Shown here: one piece after another, positions 45,495 to 54,110 of the stretch
Numbering within the stretch: the stretch's first letter is position 1
Layout: each line of letters opens with the position of its first letter
DNA from: Lachnospiraceae bacterium
Lineage (GTDB): Bacteria; Bacillota; Clostridia; Lachnospirales; Lachnospiraceae
Length of the DNA stretch: 64,000 bases
Direction of reading: 5' to 3'
Assembly (NCBI GenBank): GCA_022796475.1
Contig: JAAWIS010000002.1
Span: 30,720 to 94,719, forward strand
Program-made: the position numbers and the translations under genes
The notes under the pieces: generated by a model
Databases searched by the model: none
Seen by the model: the letters and a program-made list of their open reading frames with translations, nothing else
What the model was told of the DNA's origin: nothing

Positions 45495-47192
45495 CTACAT
45501 AAAGTTATATTCTGTCAGTATTTTCTTCCGTCCGGTTATCACATCTGTAAAGTATTCATGATAGCTGATTCCCAAAAATGATCCGGAAATATTATAAAGA
45601 TTATCGAAGCCGCGCCCCACAAGAGCCATAATGGCATTGTAGCTTCTCTGGCTGGTCCGGCAGTGGAGGTACACTGGACGATCCTTTGGTATCTCTGAGG
45701 TTCTCTGCCTTAATTGTCCCAAAGGAATATTGACTGCGCCTGCAAGATGGCCCATCTCAAATTCTTCCGGCGTCCTCACATCGATAATGCAGGCGCCGCT
45801 TTCTACCAGTTCCCTTACGCTGCTTACAGGAACCTGGCGGAAAACGCCATGAAGCACATTCAGCCCTACCAGCGCTGCTAAATTCACCACATCGCGGGCA
45901 GTGCCGAACACAGGGGAATAACAAAGCTCCAGCTCCTTCAGATCCTCTAAGGTGCCATTCATAGCAATCAGAGTTGCAATCACATCAATCCGCTTATCCA
46001 CATTTCCTCGTCCGATGGCCTGAGCTCCCAGAATCTTCCCGGTAGGAACTTCAAATACAAGCTTAAAATGAATTGGAGCGCTGCCAGGCATCAGTCCAAC
46101 CTTATCCATTGCCATGGTATAAACACAATCACAGGCTATCTGGTTAAGCTTTGCCGTTTTTTCATTCAGCCCAGTTGCTGCTGCGTTCAGTCCGAATACC
46201 CGAACTGCACAGGATCCGATTACCCCGTTATTGGTTCCGCTTCTGCCGTACATAGCGTCAGCCGCCGTCCTTGCCTGGCGCAAAGCTGGTCCGGCAAGAG
46301 GAAGTCTAACTGGCTTGTGGGTCTGCCGGTTATAGACCTGGATTGCATCGCCAACCGCATAGATATGGGGATCGCTGGTGCAAAAGTCTGGTGTTACCAG
46401 AATTCCGCCAGTTTCACCGATTTCCAGTCCGGCATCCTTAGCCAGCGCCGTTTCCGGCAGCACACCGATGGCCAGCACCACAACATCTGCAGGAATCTCT
46501 TTTGCAGAGTTTAGAATCACCTTATCCTCTGTAATGGCCTTTACCCCATCTTCTAAGAATAACTCCACACCCTGATCATAAAGCTCTTTGTGCAGGATCT
46601 GTACCATATCATGATCAAATGGAGCCATTACCTGATCGGCTGCTTCTACTACAGTAACATGCTTACCAGCTTCTTTCAGATTCTCTGCCACCTCAAGGCC
46701 AATAAAGCCTCCTCCAACTACTACCACATCCTGGCAGCCTTCCCGATTCACATACTGATCCAGTTTCACAATATCGCTTACATTGCGCACGGTAAATACG
46801 TGCGGAAGGGATACCCCCTGGATAGAGCCTGGACGGATGGGCTTGGATCCCGGCGAAAGCACCAGTTCATCATAGATTTCCTCATATTCTTTGCCTGTAA
46901 CCAGATCCTTTACCTGGATCTTCTTCCCGGCAGGATCGATTCCTAACACCTCATGGCGAACCCGCACCTCAATATCATAGGAGGCCCGAAAACTCTCTGG
47001 AGTCATCAGCACAAGATAATCTGACTCTTCTACTGTTCTGCTTAAAAAATAAGGCAGGGCACAGTTGGAAAAGGATACATGCTCCCCTCTTTCAAATATA
47101 GTTATAGAAGCTTCTGCATCTAAACGCCTGATTCTGGCTGCGGCTGAAGCGCCGCCTGCAACTCCCCCTACAACAAGCACTCGTTTTCCCAT
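45495..47192 (-). CDS. CoA-disulfide reductase with C-terminal rhodanese domain
   Basis: 565 residues. FAD-binding VVGGVAGGASAAARIRR at the start, the single redox Cys in FSNCALPYF near 43, NAD(P)-binding VVVGGGFIGLEVAENL near 155, and a rhodanese domain from about 465 with CIIDVRTPEEFEMGHLAGAVNIP and the catalytic Cys of LHCRTSQRS. Fusions of this type reduce CoA disulfide or persulfides and polysulfides. It is placed between a C-S lyase and a cystine transporter, so handling the persulfide or sulfide released from cystine is the likely role. Confidence 0.9.
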   Translation of the reverse strand: MGKRVLVVGGVAGGASAAARIRRLDAEASITIFERGEHVSFSNCALPYFLSRTVEESDYLVLMTPESFRASYDIEVRVRHEVLGIDPAGKKIQVKDLVTGKEYEEIYDELVLSPGSKPIRPGSIQGVSLPHVFTVRNVSDIVKLDQYVNREGCQDVVVVGGGFIGLEVAENLKEAGKHVTVVEAADQVMAPFDHDMVQILHKELYDQGVELFLEDGVKAITEDKVILNSAKEIPADVVVLAIGVLPETALAKDAGLEIGETGGILVTPDFCTSDPHIYAVGDAIQVYNRQTHKPVRLPLAGPALRQARTAADAMYGRSGTNNGVIGSCAVRVFGLNAAATGLNEKTAKLNQIACDCVYTMAMDKVGLMPGSAPIHFKLVFEVPTGKILGAQAIGRGNVDKRIDVIATLIAMNGTLEDLKELELCYSPVFGTARDVVNLAALVGLNVLHGVFRQVPVSSVRELVESGACIIDVRTPEEFEMGHLAGAVNIPLGQLRQRTSEIPKDRPVYLHCRTSQRSYNAIMALVGRGFDNLYNISGSFLGISYHEYFTDVITGRKKILTEYNFM

Positions 47193-47257
47193 TTCTTCAC
47201 TCCCTCTGCAATCCGGTTATTTTACTAAAAGCAGCAGATAGCCATCTTTCGCTATCT

Positions 47258-48439
47258 TCAGCTCTTAATATTTGTAATAATACGTTCCACTGCTGTCTTA
47301 ATATTCTTTGTATCTGTGGCAAGATTAATACGGACAAAACCATGTCCTGTGAAACTGAACCATTCTCCTACATCGCAGGCAAGACGGCATTTCTTCTGGA
47401 TAAAGTCTGCTACCTCTTCTCCTGACATATAGCCTCTCAGATCGATCCAGGAAAGATAGGTTCCTTCAAGAGGAGTCACTACAATGTTTGGAAGCTCTCT
47501 GGCAAATTCCTGCTTCATGTAGTTATAATTATGCTGGATCAGAGCCTTAACGTCTGCAAACCATTCTTCACCTCCGCGGTATGCAGCCTCCATGCCGGTA
47601 ACACCCATCAGATTCACCTCAGGAGATCCTATGCTCTTAATATAAGCATCATACGTTTCCATCAGCTTTTCATTGTAAATAATCACATGAGAATGGATCA
47701 GTCCGGCTAAATTAAAGGTTTTGGATCCGGAATTTAAAAGAATCAGGTTATCCCGGTATTTTCCACCCTTTACCATAGAAGAAGAAACAAAGGGATTCTC
47801 CTCATATGCAAAATCCTGGTGAATTTCATCCGATACCACCAGTACCCCGTGTTTCTTGCAGATCTCCATCATAGCTGCCAGCTCTTCCTCTGTCCATACG
47901 CGGCAGACTGGATTGTGGGGGGAACAAAGGATAAACATTTCTGCCTGGTTATCTGTGATGGCTTTCTCGAACTTCTCCATATCCAACTGGTAATGGCCTT
48001 CATGATTGTCCAGCTCACAAGTCACTAGCTTTCTCCCGGTATTTAGTATGGCATCATAAAATGGATAATAAACAGGCGGGCAGATAACAACAGATGCATT
48101 CTCTTTCGTATATGCCCGTACAGCCGCATACAGAGAACCTACCACTCCTGTAGCAAACCGAACGTTCTCCTTAGCCAAATCCATACCATGATGCTTCTTC
48201 TGCCAGGCAAAAAAAGCCTCAAAATAAGAATCTTCAACCTTACCATACCCAAAAACGCCATGTTCTACCCGCTTTTTCAGTGCCTCCCTCACTGACTCCG
48301 GGGACTGGATTTCCATATCCGCAACCCACAAAGGCAGCAAATCAGCATCTCCAAAAACTTCCTGGAGGGAATCCCACTTTAGTGTTCCAGTACCTTTTCG
48401 TTCCACGCAGTGCTCCTCACAAAATTTCTCAAAATCCAT
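47258..48439 (-). CDS. patB: PatB/MalY-type PLP-dependent C-S lyase
   Basis: 393 residues. The MalY/PatB pattern is clear: LPLWVADMEIQSPESV near 35, FGYGKVEDSYFEAFFAWQKKHHG, PPVYYPFYDAI, VVSDEIHQDFAY and the PLP lysine in LLNSGSKTFNLAGL near 240. It splits cystathionine, cysteine or cystine to pyruvate, ammonia and a thiol. AAAGGGG precedes the ATG. It is the first gene of the cystine module, with a promoter whose -10 lies in a palindrome facing the MarR gene. Confidence 0.9.
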   Translation of the reverse strand: MDFEKFCEEHCVERKGTGTLKWDSLQEVFGDADLLPLWVADMEIQSPESVREALKKRVEHGVFGYGKVEDSYFEAFFAWQKKHHGMDLAKENVRFATGVVGSLYAAVRAYTKENASVVICPPVYYPFYDAILNTGRKLVTCELDNHEGHYQLDMEKFEKAITDNQAEMFILCSPHNPVCRVWTEEELAAMMEICKKHGVLVVSDEIHQDFAYEENPFVSSSMVKGGKYRDNLILLNSGSKTFNLAGLIHSHVIIYNEKLMETYDAYIKSIGSPEVNLMGVTGMEAAYRGGEEWFADVKALIQHNYNYMKQEFARELPNIVVTPLEGTYLSWIDLRGYMSGEEVADFIQKKCRLACDVGEWFSFTGHGFVRINLATDTKNIKTAVERIITNIKS

Positions 48440-48495
48440 ACAAATTGCCCCTTTCTTTTATATATTTTAAATCATTTGATTTTTGTTTTGTAACT

Positions 48496-48512
48496 AAACT
48501 ATAGTATAGTTT
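48496..48512. promoter_or_regulatory. Perfect 17-base palindrome, probable MarR operator
   Basis: AAACTATA-G-TATAGTTT, in the spacer between the cystine operon and marR. It contains the -10 of the minus-strand promoter, so a bound dimer should block RNA polymerase. Confidence 0.65.
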
Positions 48513-48531
48513 ATATTATATATTTTGTCAA
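48503..48531 (-). promoter_or_regulatory. Promoter of the patB operon
   Basis: Minus strand TTGACA (48526-48531), a 17-base spacer and TATACT (48503-48508). Confidence 0.75.
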
Positions 48532-48655
48532 TATTGTAATAGATAATTTTTCTTTTTTAGATATTTTACATAAAATTTTCTGCATTTTTTGCAAAAATAG
48601 TTTTACGAATTAACATTTTTTACTGAAAAAATTCAAATTGCACGTATTTAAATTC

Positions 48656-48684
48656 TTGCGGTGAAAATTCAGATATGTTATGAT
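48656..48684 (+). promoter_or_regulatory. Promoter of the MarR gene
   Basis: TTGCGG (48656-48661), a 17-base spacer and TATGAT (48679-48684). Confidence 0.6.
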
Positions 48685-48734
48685 AGTTTAATATAGAAAT
48701 CAAAATGATAACACAAACATAGGAGTGTAGCTAA

Positions 48735-49211
48735 ATGACTTATTTTTCAGACATTGACAACGCCTATCGCAAGGTATCTGCCAAAGCCAATATGCTGTAT
48801 GAATTTGTTATGTTATATCATAACTATATTTACGCCCAGCATACTTATGAGGCCGAAAACTGCAATATGATGGAGATACACACCCTTACCTATATCGACG
48901 ACAGCCCTGGCATCACGGCTACCCAGTTAGCAAAAATCTGGCACAAAAGCAAGAGCGCTATCTCTCAAACTATTAAAAAGCTGGTTGAATCCGGATATGT
49001 AGAAAAGTGTTATATGAAAAATAATGAAAAAACAGCCTGCTTGTACGTAACAGAAAAAGGAAAACTTCTTTCCAACGTACACAAGGCCTATGATGTAGCA
49101 GATATTGCACAAACTACAGCCTATCTTGTAGAACACTGCAGCGAAGCGGATCTGGATGCTTTTTATCGAATTATAGAACAATACAATAAACTTCTAAAAT
49201 CAGAACCGTAA
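48735..49211 (+). CDS. MarR-family regulator
   Basis: 158 residues: a helical dimer N-terminus, then the winged helix (ITATQLAKIWHKSKSAISQTIKKLVESGYVEKCYMKNNEKTACLYVTEKGK, about 57-106) and C-terminal dimer helices. Two Cys flank the wing (EKCYM, TACLY), which could sense thiol state; this is inference. It is divergent from the PatB-reductase-symporter unit with a perfect palindrome between them, so it is the likely repressor. AGGAG is about nine bases before the ATG. Confidence 0.9.
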   Translation: MTYFSDIDNAYRKVSAKANMLYEFVMLYHNYIYAQHTYEAENCNMMEIHTLTYIDDSPGITATQLAKIWHKSKSAISQTIKKLVESGYVEKCYMKNNEKTACLYVTEKGKLLSNVHKAYDVADIAQTTAYLVEHCSEADLDAFYRIIEQYNKLLKSEP

Positions 49212-49291
49212 GCTTTGTGCAAAAGTCGATGCAAGAAAAGCCTGGAGTTTCTTAAAAAATTGTTTCTACAGCGCTAAGAGTGTAAAATTTT

Positions 49292-49396
49292 CAAGGGGTT
49301 GTCGCAACATTCGGCATTTCCGCAATATATAGTAAAAATCATGCCACATTTAAACTATATATTGTGTATCTTTGCCCTTTTTGCGACAACCCCTTG
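49292..49396. repeat. 105-bp near-palindromic element
   Basis: Perfect 16-bp ends CAAGGGGTTGTCGCAA and TTGCGACAACCCCTTG, and an inner AATATATAGT/ACTATATATT pair. It lies between the convergent marR and amidase genes and may end both transcripts, but the arms are far longer than in the other terminators here. Confidence 0.7.
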
Positions 49397-49507
49397 CTAT
49401 ATGTTTGTTAAAATTTCTATCAATGCGCCATGTGACGCCAAATCCCCGAAACAGGAAAAACCGGGCACTTGATGACAGCCTTTGCACAGCAGCTTTCCAG
49501 TCTTTCG

Positions 49508-50272
49508 CTACGCCCGAATGATCACGGTAGGATACCCATAGCTCCTTAGCGTCTGTTCCATATGAACAGCATTGTCCAGATTCAAAAAAGCGCCTACTCT
49601 CACCTTATACCACCCATCTTCATAAACTAAAAATACCGGAAATCCCTGGCTTTGAAGCTGATTTTCCATCTGCTCCGCCAGTTCACGATTCTGATATGCG
49701 GCTGTTTGGATTTGATAATAGACAGGTTTCTCCATTTCCCGGAAAAAAGCAATCACTGCATCCCCAATGCCATCTGCGATTTTTTCAAAGTTTTCATCAA
49801 AAATACGGTTGTCTTTCTTATTATCAATAAATCCCGTTTCTATCAAAACCGCCGGCATTCTGGTCCGTCCAAGAACAGCCAGCCCGGGCCGCTCCTGAAT
49901 TCCTAAATCTGCAAAGCCACTGTCTGTAAGAGCTTTTTGAATATTCTGAGCCAGTTTATCCGCTTCACTGCCTTTTTCATAAACCAAGGTCATAGCCCCT
50001 GAACCGCTTCCGGGAATTGGCATTGCATTTCGATGGAAGGAAAGAAAAAAATCGGCATCGGATCGGTTTCCAATTTTAGCCTTTTCCAGCGGAGTCTGTG
50101 TCACATCCGTAGTCCGGGTATAGAGAGTTCGGATACCTGCATTTTCTAAACGATCCCCTACAGCCAAAGCAAGTCTTAAATTATCATCTTTTTCCTTTCT
50201 TCCTTCATAAACAGCTCCCGGTTCCTGTCCTCCGTGGCCAGCATCTATAATTACAGTAGGCATACCATCCAT
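49508..50272 (-). CDS. N-acetylmuramoyl-L-alanine amidase with SPOR domain
   Basis: 254 residues. An amidase_3 zinc domain (IIDAGHGG near 8, the Glu of GRKEKDDN, FHRNA near 79, LIETGFIDN near 142) is followed by a SPOR peptidoglycan-binding domain (YYQIQTAAYQNRELAEQMENQL, WYKVRVGAFLNLDNA). It cuts the glycan-peptide amide bond; SPOR directs such enzymes to denuded septal glycan. No signal peptide is visible, as in several sporulation-linked amidases. Confidence 0.9.
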   Translation of the reverse strand: MDGMPTVIIDAGHGGQEPGAVYEGRKEKDDNLRLALAVGDRLENAGIRTLYTRTTDVTQTPLEKAKIGNRSDADFFLSFHRNAMPIPGSGSGAMTLVYEKGSEADKLAQNIQKALTDSGFADLGIQERPGLAVLGRTRMPAVLIETGFIDNKKDNRIFDENFEKIADGIGDAVIAFFREMEKPVYYQIQTAAYQNRELAEQMENQLQSQGFPVFLVYEDGWYKVRVGAFLNLDNAVHMEQTLRSYGYPTVIIRA

Positions 50273-50485
50273 TCTGCACTTCCAAATTATTTCTTTATAA
50301 GAAGGATATGCAGCACTTCTCTTTCTGTTTCCTGTTTTTTGGTAATTTTCAAATGCTTGTGTCCCGACTGCTTGACGCTAAGATCAATTATGGGTGGGAA
50401 TTTACGCAACGGGATTTAAAAGGCAGAGAAGGACAGACAGGTGATCTGCCGTATGGTCAGAGGAGCCTATCTTAATATTACTATA

Positions 50486-50923
50486 TTAATGATCCACATT
50501 TACGCCTCTTGGGCCTACATGGGTGGAAAATACAATTTGGGTACTGGTTTTCCCATACTTCTGAAGCTGGCCGATAAAATCGTCCAGCTCTGCTGTACTG
50601 CAAAATGCCACTTTTAACAGCATGGAATATTCTCCTGTTACGCTGCTGCATTCCAATACATTTGGCACTGATCCTGCATAGGAATAAAAATTTTCTTTAT
50701 CGTCTGCTACTACATTTAAGTTAATATATGCAATGATATGGTATCCAAGTTTTATGGGATCAACAGCAGCGTGATAGCCAGACAGAATTCCTTCGTTTTC
50801 CAGTTTCTCAATCCGCGCTGATACAGCCGGAGATGACAAAAAAGTTTTTTCAGCAATGGCTTTTAATGACATCCTTGCATTTTCCTGCAGCAGTTTTAAA
50901 ATTCTGCGGTCAATATCATCCAT
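50486..50923 (-). CDS. Lrp/AsnC-family regulator
   Basis: 145 residues: an N-terminal HTH (MDDIDRRILKLLQENARMSLKAIAEKTFLSSPAVSARIEKLENEGILSGY) and a RAM ligand domain (YIINLNVV-type strand, VLECSSVTGEYSMLLKVA). It lies 36 bases after dapL on the same strand, so it may respond to lysine or another amino acid; the effector is not known. Confidence 0.93.
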   Translation of the reverse strand: MDDIDRRILKLLQENARMSLKAIAEKTFLSSPAVSARIEKLENEGILSGYHAAVDPIKLGYHIIAYINLNVVADDKENFYSYAGSVPNVLECSSVTGEYSMLLKVAFCSTAELDDFIGQLQKYGKTSTQIVFSTHVGPRGVNVDH

Positions 50924-50959
50924 TTTTTCCTCTTTCTATCCGATTCAGGCACATGGCTT

Positions 50960-52177
50960 TTACAGCCTTTTTAGCCGTTTCATACGTTCTACTGCCCTTA
51001 TGGTATTTTCATAAGTTCCAAACCCCGTAAGCCTGAAATAATGTTCCCCGCTGGGGCCAAATCCGCTTCCCGGAGTTCCGACTACACAGGCCTTCTCCAA
51101 CAGTTGATCAAAAAACTCCCATGAAGTAAGCTTGCCTGTATGAAGCCATACATAGGGGGAATTTATTCCGCCCACAGCCTCATATCCTGCTTCTGTCAAG
51201 CCGTCATAAATAGCTCTGGCATTTCTCAAATAATAGGACACCTGTTCTTTCACTTCCCGCTGCCCTTCTTCGCTGTATACGGCCAGTCCGGCTTTCTGCT
51301 GGATATAGGGAGCGCCGTTATATTTTGTTCCATGGCGCCGTGCCCACATATCATGGAGGGACATCCCTTTCGAAGTAATATCTTTGGGAACTACGGTGAA
51401 ACCAAGCCGCATCCCAGTAAACCCTGCATTTTTGGAAAAGGATCGGAATTCCACGGCACAACTTCTGGCACCGTCCACTTCATAGATGCTGTGAGGCACA
51501 TCCGGATCGGTAATATAAGCTTCATAGGCAGCATCATATAAAATCACTGCTTCCATGGAATTTGCATAATCCACCCACACTTTTAACTGTTCTTTCGTCA
51601 AAGTCGTTCCTGTAGGGTTGCTTGGATTGCAAAGGTAAATCATATCCGGCCTTTTCTTGGGAAGCGCCGGAATAAAATGGTTTTCCCCGGTACAGGGCAG
51701 GTAAATCACATTGGACCAAGTGCCGGATATGGGATCATATTCCCCTGCCCTCCCTGCCATCACATTTGAATCCACATAAACCGGATAAACCGGATCACAT
51801 ACGGCAATAACTGCGTCATTTGCAAACAGCTCCTGAATATTGCCGCAGTCAGATTTTGCTCCGTCTGATATAAAAATCTCATCTGCTTCCACGGAACAGT
51901 TTCTTTTCTGATAGTCTTCCCTTGCTATAGTTTCCCGCAAAAAAGAATAACCTAAGTCCGGAGCGTAGCCGTGAAATGTAGCTCCATTCCCCATTTCCTC
52001 TACCGCTTCGTGAATCGCTTTTATTATAACAGGGGCTATCGGCAGCGTTACATCTCCGATTCCCAGACGGATCATATCTGCCTCAGGATTCTTCTCCTGA
52101 AATTCCTTTACTTTTTTAGCAATAGTAGAAAACAAATAACTGCCAGGCAGTTTTTGATAATACTCATTCAGTTTCAT
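50960..52177 (-). CDS. dapL: LL-diaminopimelate aminotransferase
   Basis: 405 residues. Makes LL-DAP directly from tetrahydrodipicolinate, replacing DapD/C/E. MIRLGIGDVTLPIAPVII near 37, ISDGAKSDCGNIQ near 102, YLCNPSNPTGT, and the PLP lysine in EFRSFSKNAGFTGMRLG near 270. It follows dapF and precedes lrp. Together with dapA and dapB it defines the aminotransferase variant of the DAP pathway in this organism. Confidence 0.96.
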   Translation of the reverse strand: MKLNEYYQKLPGSYLFSTIAKKVKEFQEKNPEADMIRLGIGDVTLPIAPVIIKAIHEAVEEMGNGATFHGYAPDLGYSFLRETIAREDYQKRNCSVEADEIFISDGAKSDCGNIQELFANDAVIAVCDPVYPVYVDSNVMAGRAGEYDPISGTWSNVIYLPCTGENHFIPALPKKRPDMIYLCNPSNPTGTTLTKEQLKVWVDYANSMEAVILYDAAYEAYITDPDVPHSIYEVDGARSCAVEFRSFSKNAGFTGMRLGFTVVPKDITSKGMSLHDMWARRHGTKYNGAPYIQQKAGLAVYSEEGQREVKEQVSYYLRNARAIYDGLTEAGYEAVGGINSPYVWLHTGKLTSWEFFDQLLEKACVVGTPGSGFGPSGEHYFRLTGFGTYENTIRAVERMKRLKRL

Positions 52178-52297
52178 AATTTTCCCCTTCCTTTCTGTAG
52201 CTGTTCCAATTGCCTGGTTGAAAGAAATTTTTTAGATTCTTCCTTTCAGACAAAGAGTATGACACTCATCTGACGAAAAGCAATTTTCAGATGCATT

Positions 52298-53137
52298 TTA
52301 GCGCTTTACTGCTGTTGTGGCTGAATCCGGTTTCTCTGGTACAAAAATCTCTCCTTCATAGACCTCCTGGGCAGGGCCTGTCATAAATACATGGCCGCTT
52401 TCCGGATCCCAAAATATAGAAAGTGTTCCTCCCAACAGTTGGACTTCCACCTTATTTTCCGTATAGCCCATTAAAATTGCAGCCACTGCACTGGCGGCAG
52501 CTCCCGTGCCACAGGCATAGGTTTCCCCGCTTCCCCGCTCCCAAACCCGCATTTTAATATGGTTCCGATCAAATATTTGAATAAATTCCGTATTGGTACG
52601 ATCCGGAAACCGTTTGTGATGTTCGAAGGCTGGTCCTATATCTTCTAAATTTAAAGAATCAATGGAATCCATAAAGTAAACGGCATGGGGATTTCCCATG
52701 GAAATCCCTACAAATTCGTATCCTTCCCCACTTACTGTAATTGGCTCCGGCACTTTGGATATCTGCTGCGGAATCCCCATATCTACAGTTACTGTCCCAA
52801 CCTTTCCTTCCTCTATCTGAAAAGATAAGGTTTTAATCCCTGATTTCGTTTCCACAGTCATAGGATTCTTCACTGCAATCCCATGATCGTAGGCATACTT
52901 GCCTACACATCGGATTCCATTTCCGCACATTGCCCCCTCTGATCCGTCAGCATTATACATAATCATCCGGCAGTCAGCAATTTTAGAAGGTGCAATCAAA
53001 ATCAGCCCGTCTGAACCAACTGCCGTTCTTCTGGGACTTATATACTGTGCTGTCCAGGAAGGATCCCTTACTGTTTCTTCAAAACAATTCACATATACAT
53101 AGTCATTGCTGATTCCATGCATTTTGGTAAATTTCAT
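52298..53137 (-). CDS. dapF: Diaminopimelate epimerase
   Basis: Converts LL-DAP to meso-DAP without a cofactor. 279 residues from the ATG at 53137 (MKFTKMHG; CGGAGG upstream). The two catalytic Cys are present (EGAMCGNGIRC near 79; TYACGTGAAAS near 225), with SNDYVYVN near the start. The track start at 53182 adds 15 codons without a ribosome binding site. dapL follows. A cloverleaf-like repeat lies 38 bases upstream of the start. Confidence 0.96.
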   Translation of the reverse strand: MKFTKMHGISNDYVYVNCFEETVRDPSWTAQYISPRRTAVGSDGLILIAPSKIADCRMIMYNADGSEGAMCGNGIRCVGKYAYDHGIAVKNPMTVETKSGIKTLSFQIEEGKVGTVTVDMGIPQQISKVPEPITVSGEGYEFVGISMGNPHAVYFMDSIDSLNLEDIGPAFEHHKRFPDRTNTEFIQIFDRNHIKMRVWERGSGETYACGTGAAASAVAAILMGYTENKVEVQLLGGTLSIFWDPESGHVFMTGPAQEVYEGEIFVPEKPDSATTAVKR

Positions 53138-53174
53138 ATTTTCCTCCGTTTTGTTGTACTTTATTACATGTGTT

Positions 53175-53345
53175 GGGGTCAAAAGGTGTTTTGACGTTCA
53201 CAGGTACCCTGTGAACGTAACCGCATATGCCCATTTAAAATCGCCTGGCGGCGATGGGGCATATGCTTTTCCCCCATAACCGTACTGGCTCATGACTAAT
53301 CAGCGTGGTGATTAGTCATGGTATAAACAGTAACGTTTTGACCCC
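53175..53345. repeat. 171-bp cloverleaf-like palindromic element
   Basis: Outer inverted repeat GGGGTCAAAA/TTTTGACCCC (10 bp) encloses three separate hairpins: ACGTTCACAGG/CCTGTGAACGT (53194-53218), GCATATGCCCA/TGGGGCATATGC with inner TCGCC/GGCGA (53223-53265), and CATGACTAATCA/TGATTAGTCATG (53291-53320). The stems are perfect or nearly so. It is non-coding and just upstream of dapF. Confidence 0.75.
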
Positions 53346-53508
53346 TCTGATACCGGATTGCTCCGTACTTTGTACTCCCGCAATCCTCAAAAACATTCAA
53401 AATCCGCCCTGATCGGGCTGCTTTTTCAAGTTTTTGGCGGGTCCCAAGTTCAAAAATCCTCTTGCAGGCAAGCTTGCATCGGATTTAGACCTTTTGCCCC
53501 TGGTATCA
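53346..53508. other. Spacer between the cloverleaf element and the ANTAR gene
   Basis: Contains AAAATCCGCC and GGCGGGT stretches that could pair and an AAGCTTGCA motif, but no clear promoter, terminator or gene. Confidence 0.3.
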
Positions 53509-54051
53509 TTACATTAAGCTTAATACCATCTGGGCCGTTTCCACCATATTCGTCCCGCTGTCCATACTGCATTTTTGTATATAACGGTGAGCTTCCGACT
53601 CTGTCATATTATTCCGTTCCATTAAAATAGCTTTTGCTTTCTCTATTAAAATTTTATCTTCTTCATTTCGTTTTCTGGGCTGAGATTTCCGACGCCTTTT
53701 TTTCTCCATCTGAGCCTGAACCATCATTTCAAGCGTATTTACTAAATCCCGCACTTTAAGGGGCATGGGCAGACAAAGGATCCCTCTTGGAACAGGGCGG
53801 CTCCAGCGGTCTGGAGATGAAATCAGCAGCATTTCCACAGCAGAAGGAAGACAGTCCCGCATTTCTTCATACATCATGTCAGCGAATCGAAAACCGCTGA
53901 CAACGATCCCATACTCCCAGTCACTGCAGGTATTTAGTACCTGAGAAGCTGTTGTGCAGACCGCCACTACCTGAAATCCGCTCCGCATCAAAATATTTTT
54001 AATACTTTTCCCATCATCTAATTTCGAAAATGCTACTACAATGTTCGTCAA
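53509..54051 (-). CDS. ANTAR-domain RNA-binding antiterminator, pseudo-receiver type
   Basis: 180 residues. A receiver-like N-terminal domain in which the usual phospho-Asp strand reads GIVVSGFRFAD, so the acceptor Asp appears missing; then a basic linker (KKRRRKSQPRKR) and an ANTAR domain (ILIEKAKAILMERNNMTESEAHRYIQKCSMDSG, about 133-165). ANTAR proteins bind paired hairpins to block termination. In clostridia such genes sit beside glnA and tie it to nitrogen supply. The only start at the proper place is a TTG (54051) preceded by GGGGGTGA. It lies 59 bases after glnA. Confidence 0.88.
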   Translation of the reverse strand: MTNIVVAFSKLDDGKSIKNILMRSGFQVVAVCTTASQVLNTCSDWEYGIVVSGFRFADMMYEEMRDCLPSAVEMLLISSPDRWSRPVPRGILCLPMPLKVRDLVNTLEMMVQAQMEKKRRRKSQPRKRNEEDKILIEKAKAILMERNNMTESEAHRYIQKCSMDSGTNMVETAQMVLSLM

Positions 54052-54110
54052 TCAATCACCCCCAGGCAATTTCTGATTGTGTATCAAGCTGGTAACTGTT
54101 TATAGTATAA

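Noticed and set aside
53346-53508. tRNA-like folding upstream of the ANTAR gene
   Set aside because: No T-loop GGTTCRANNCC, no acceptor stem pairing and no anticodon arm.
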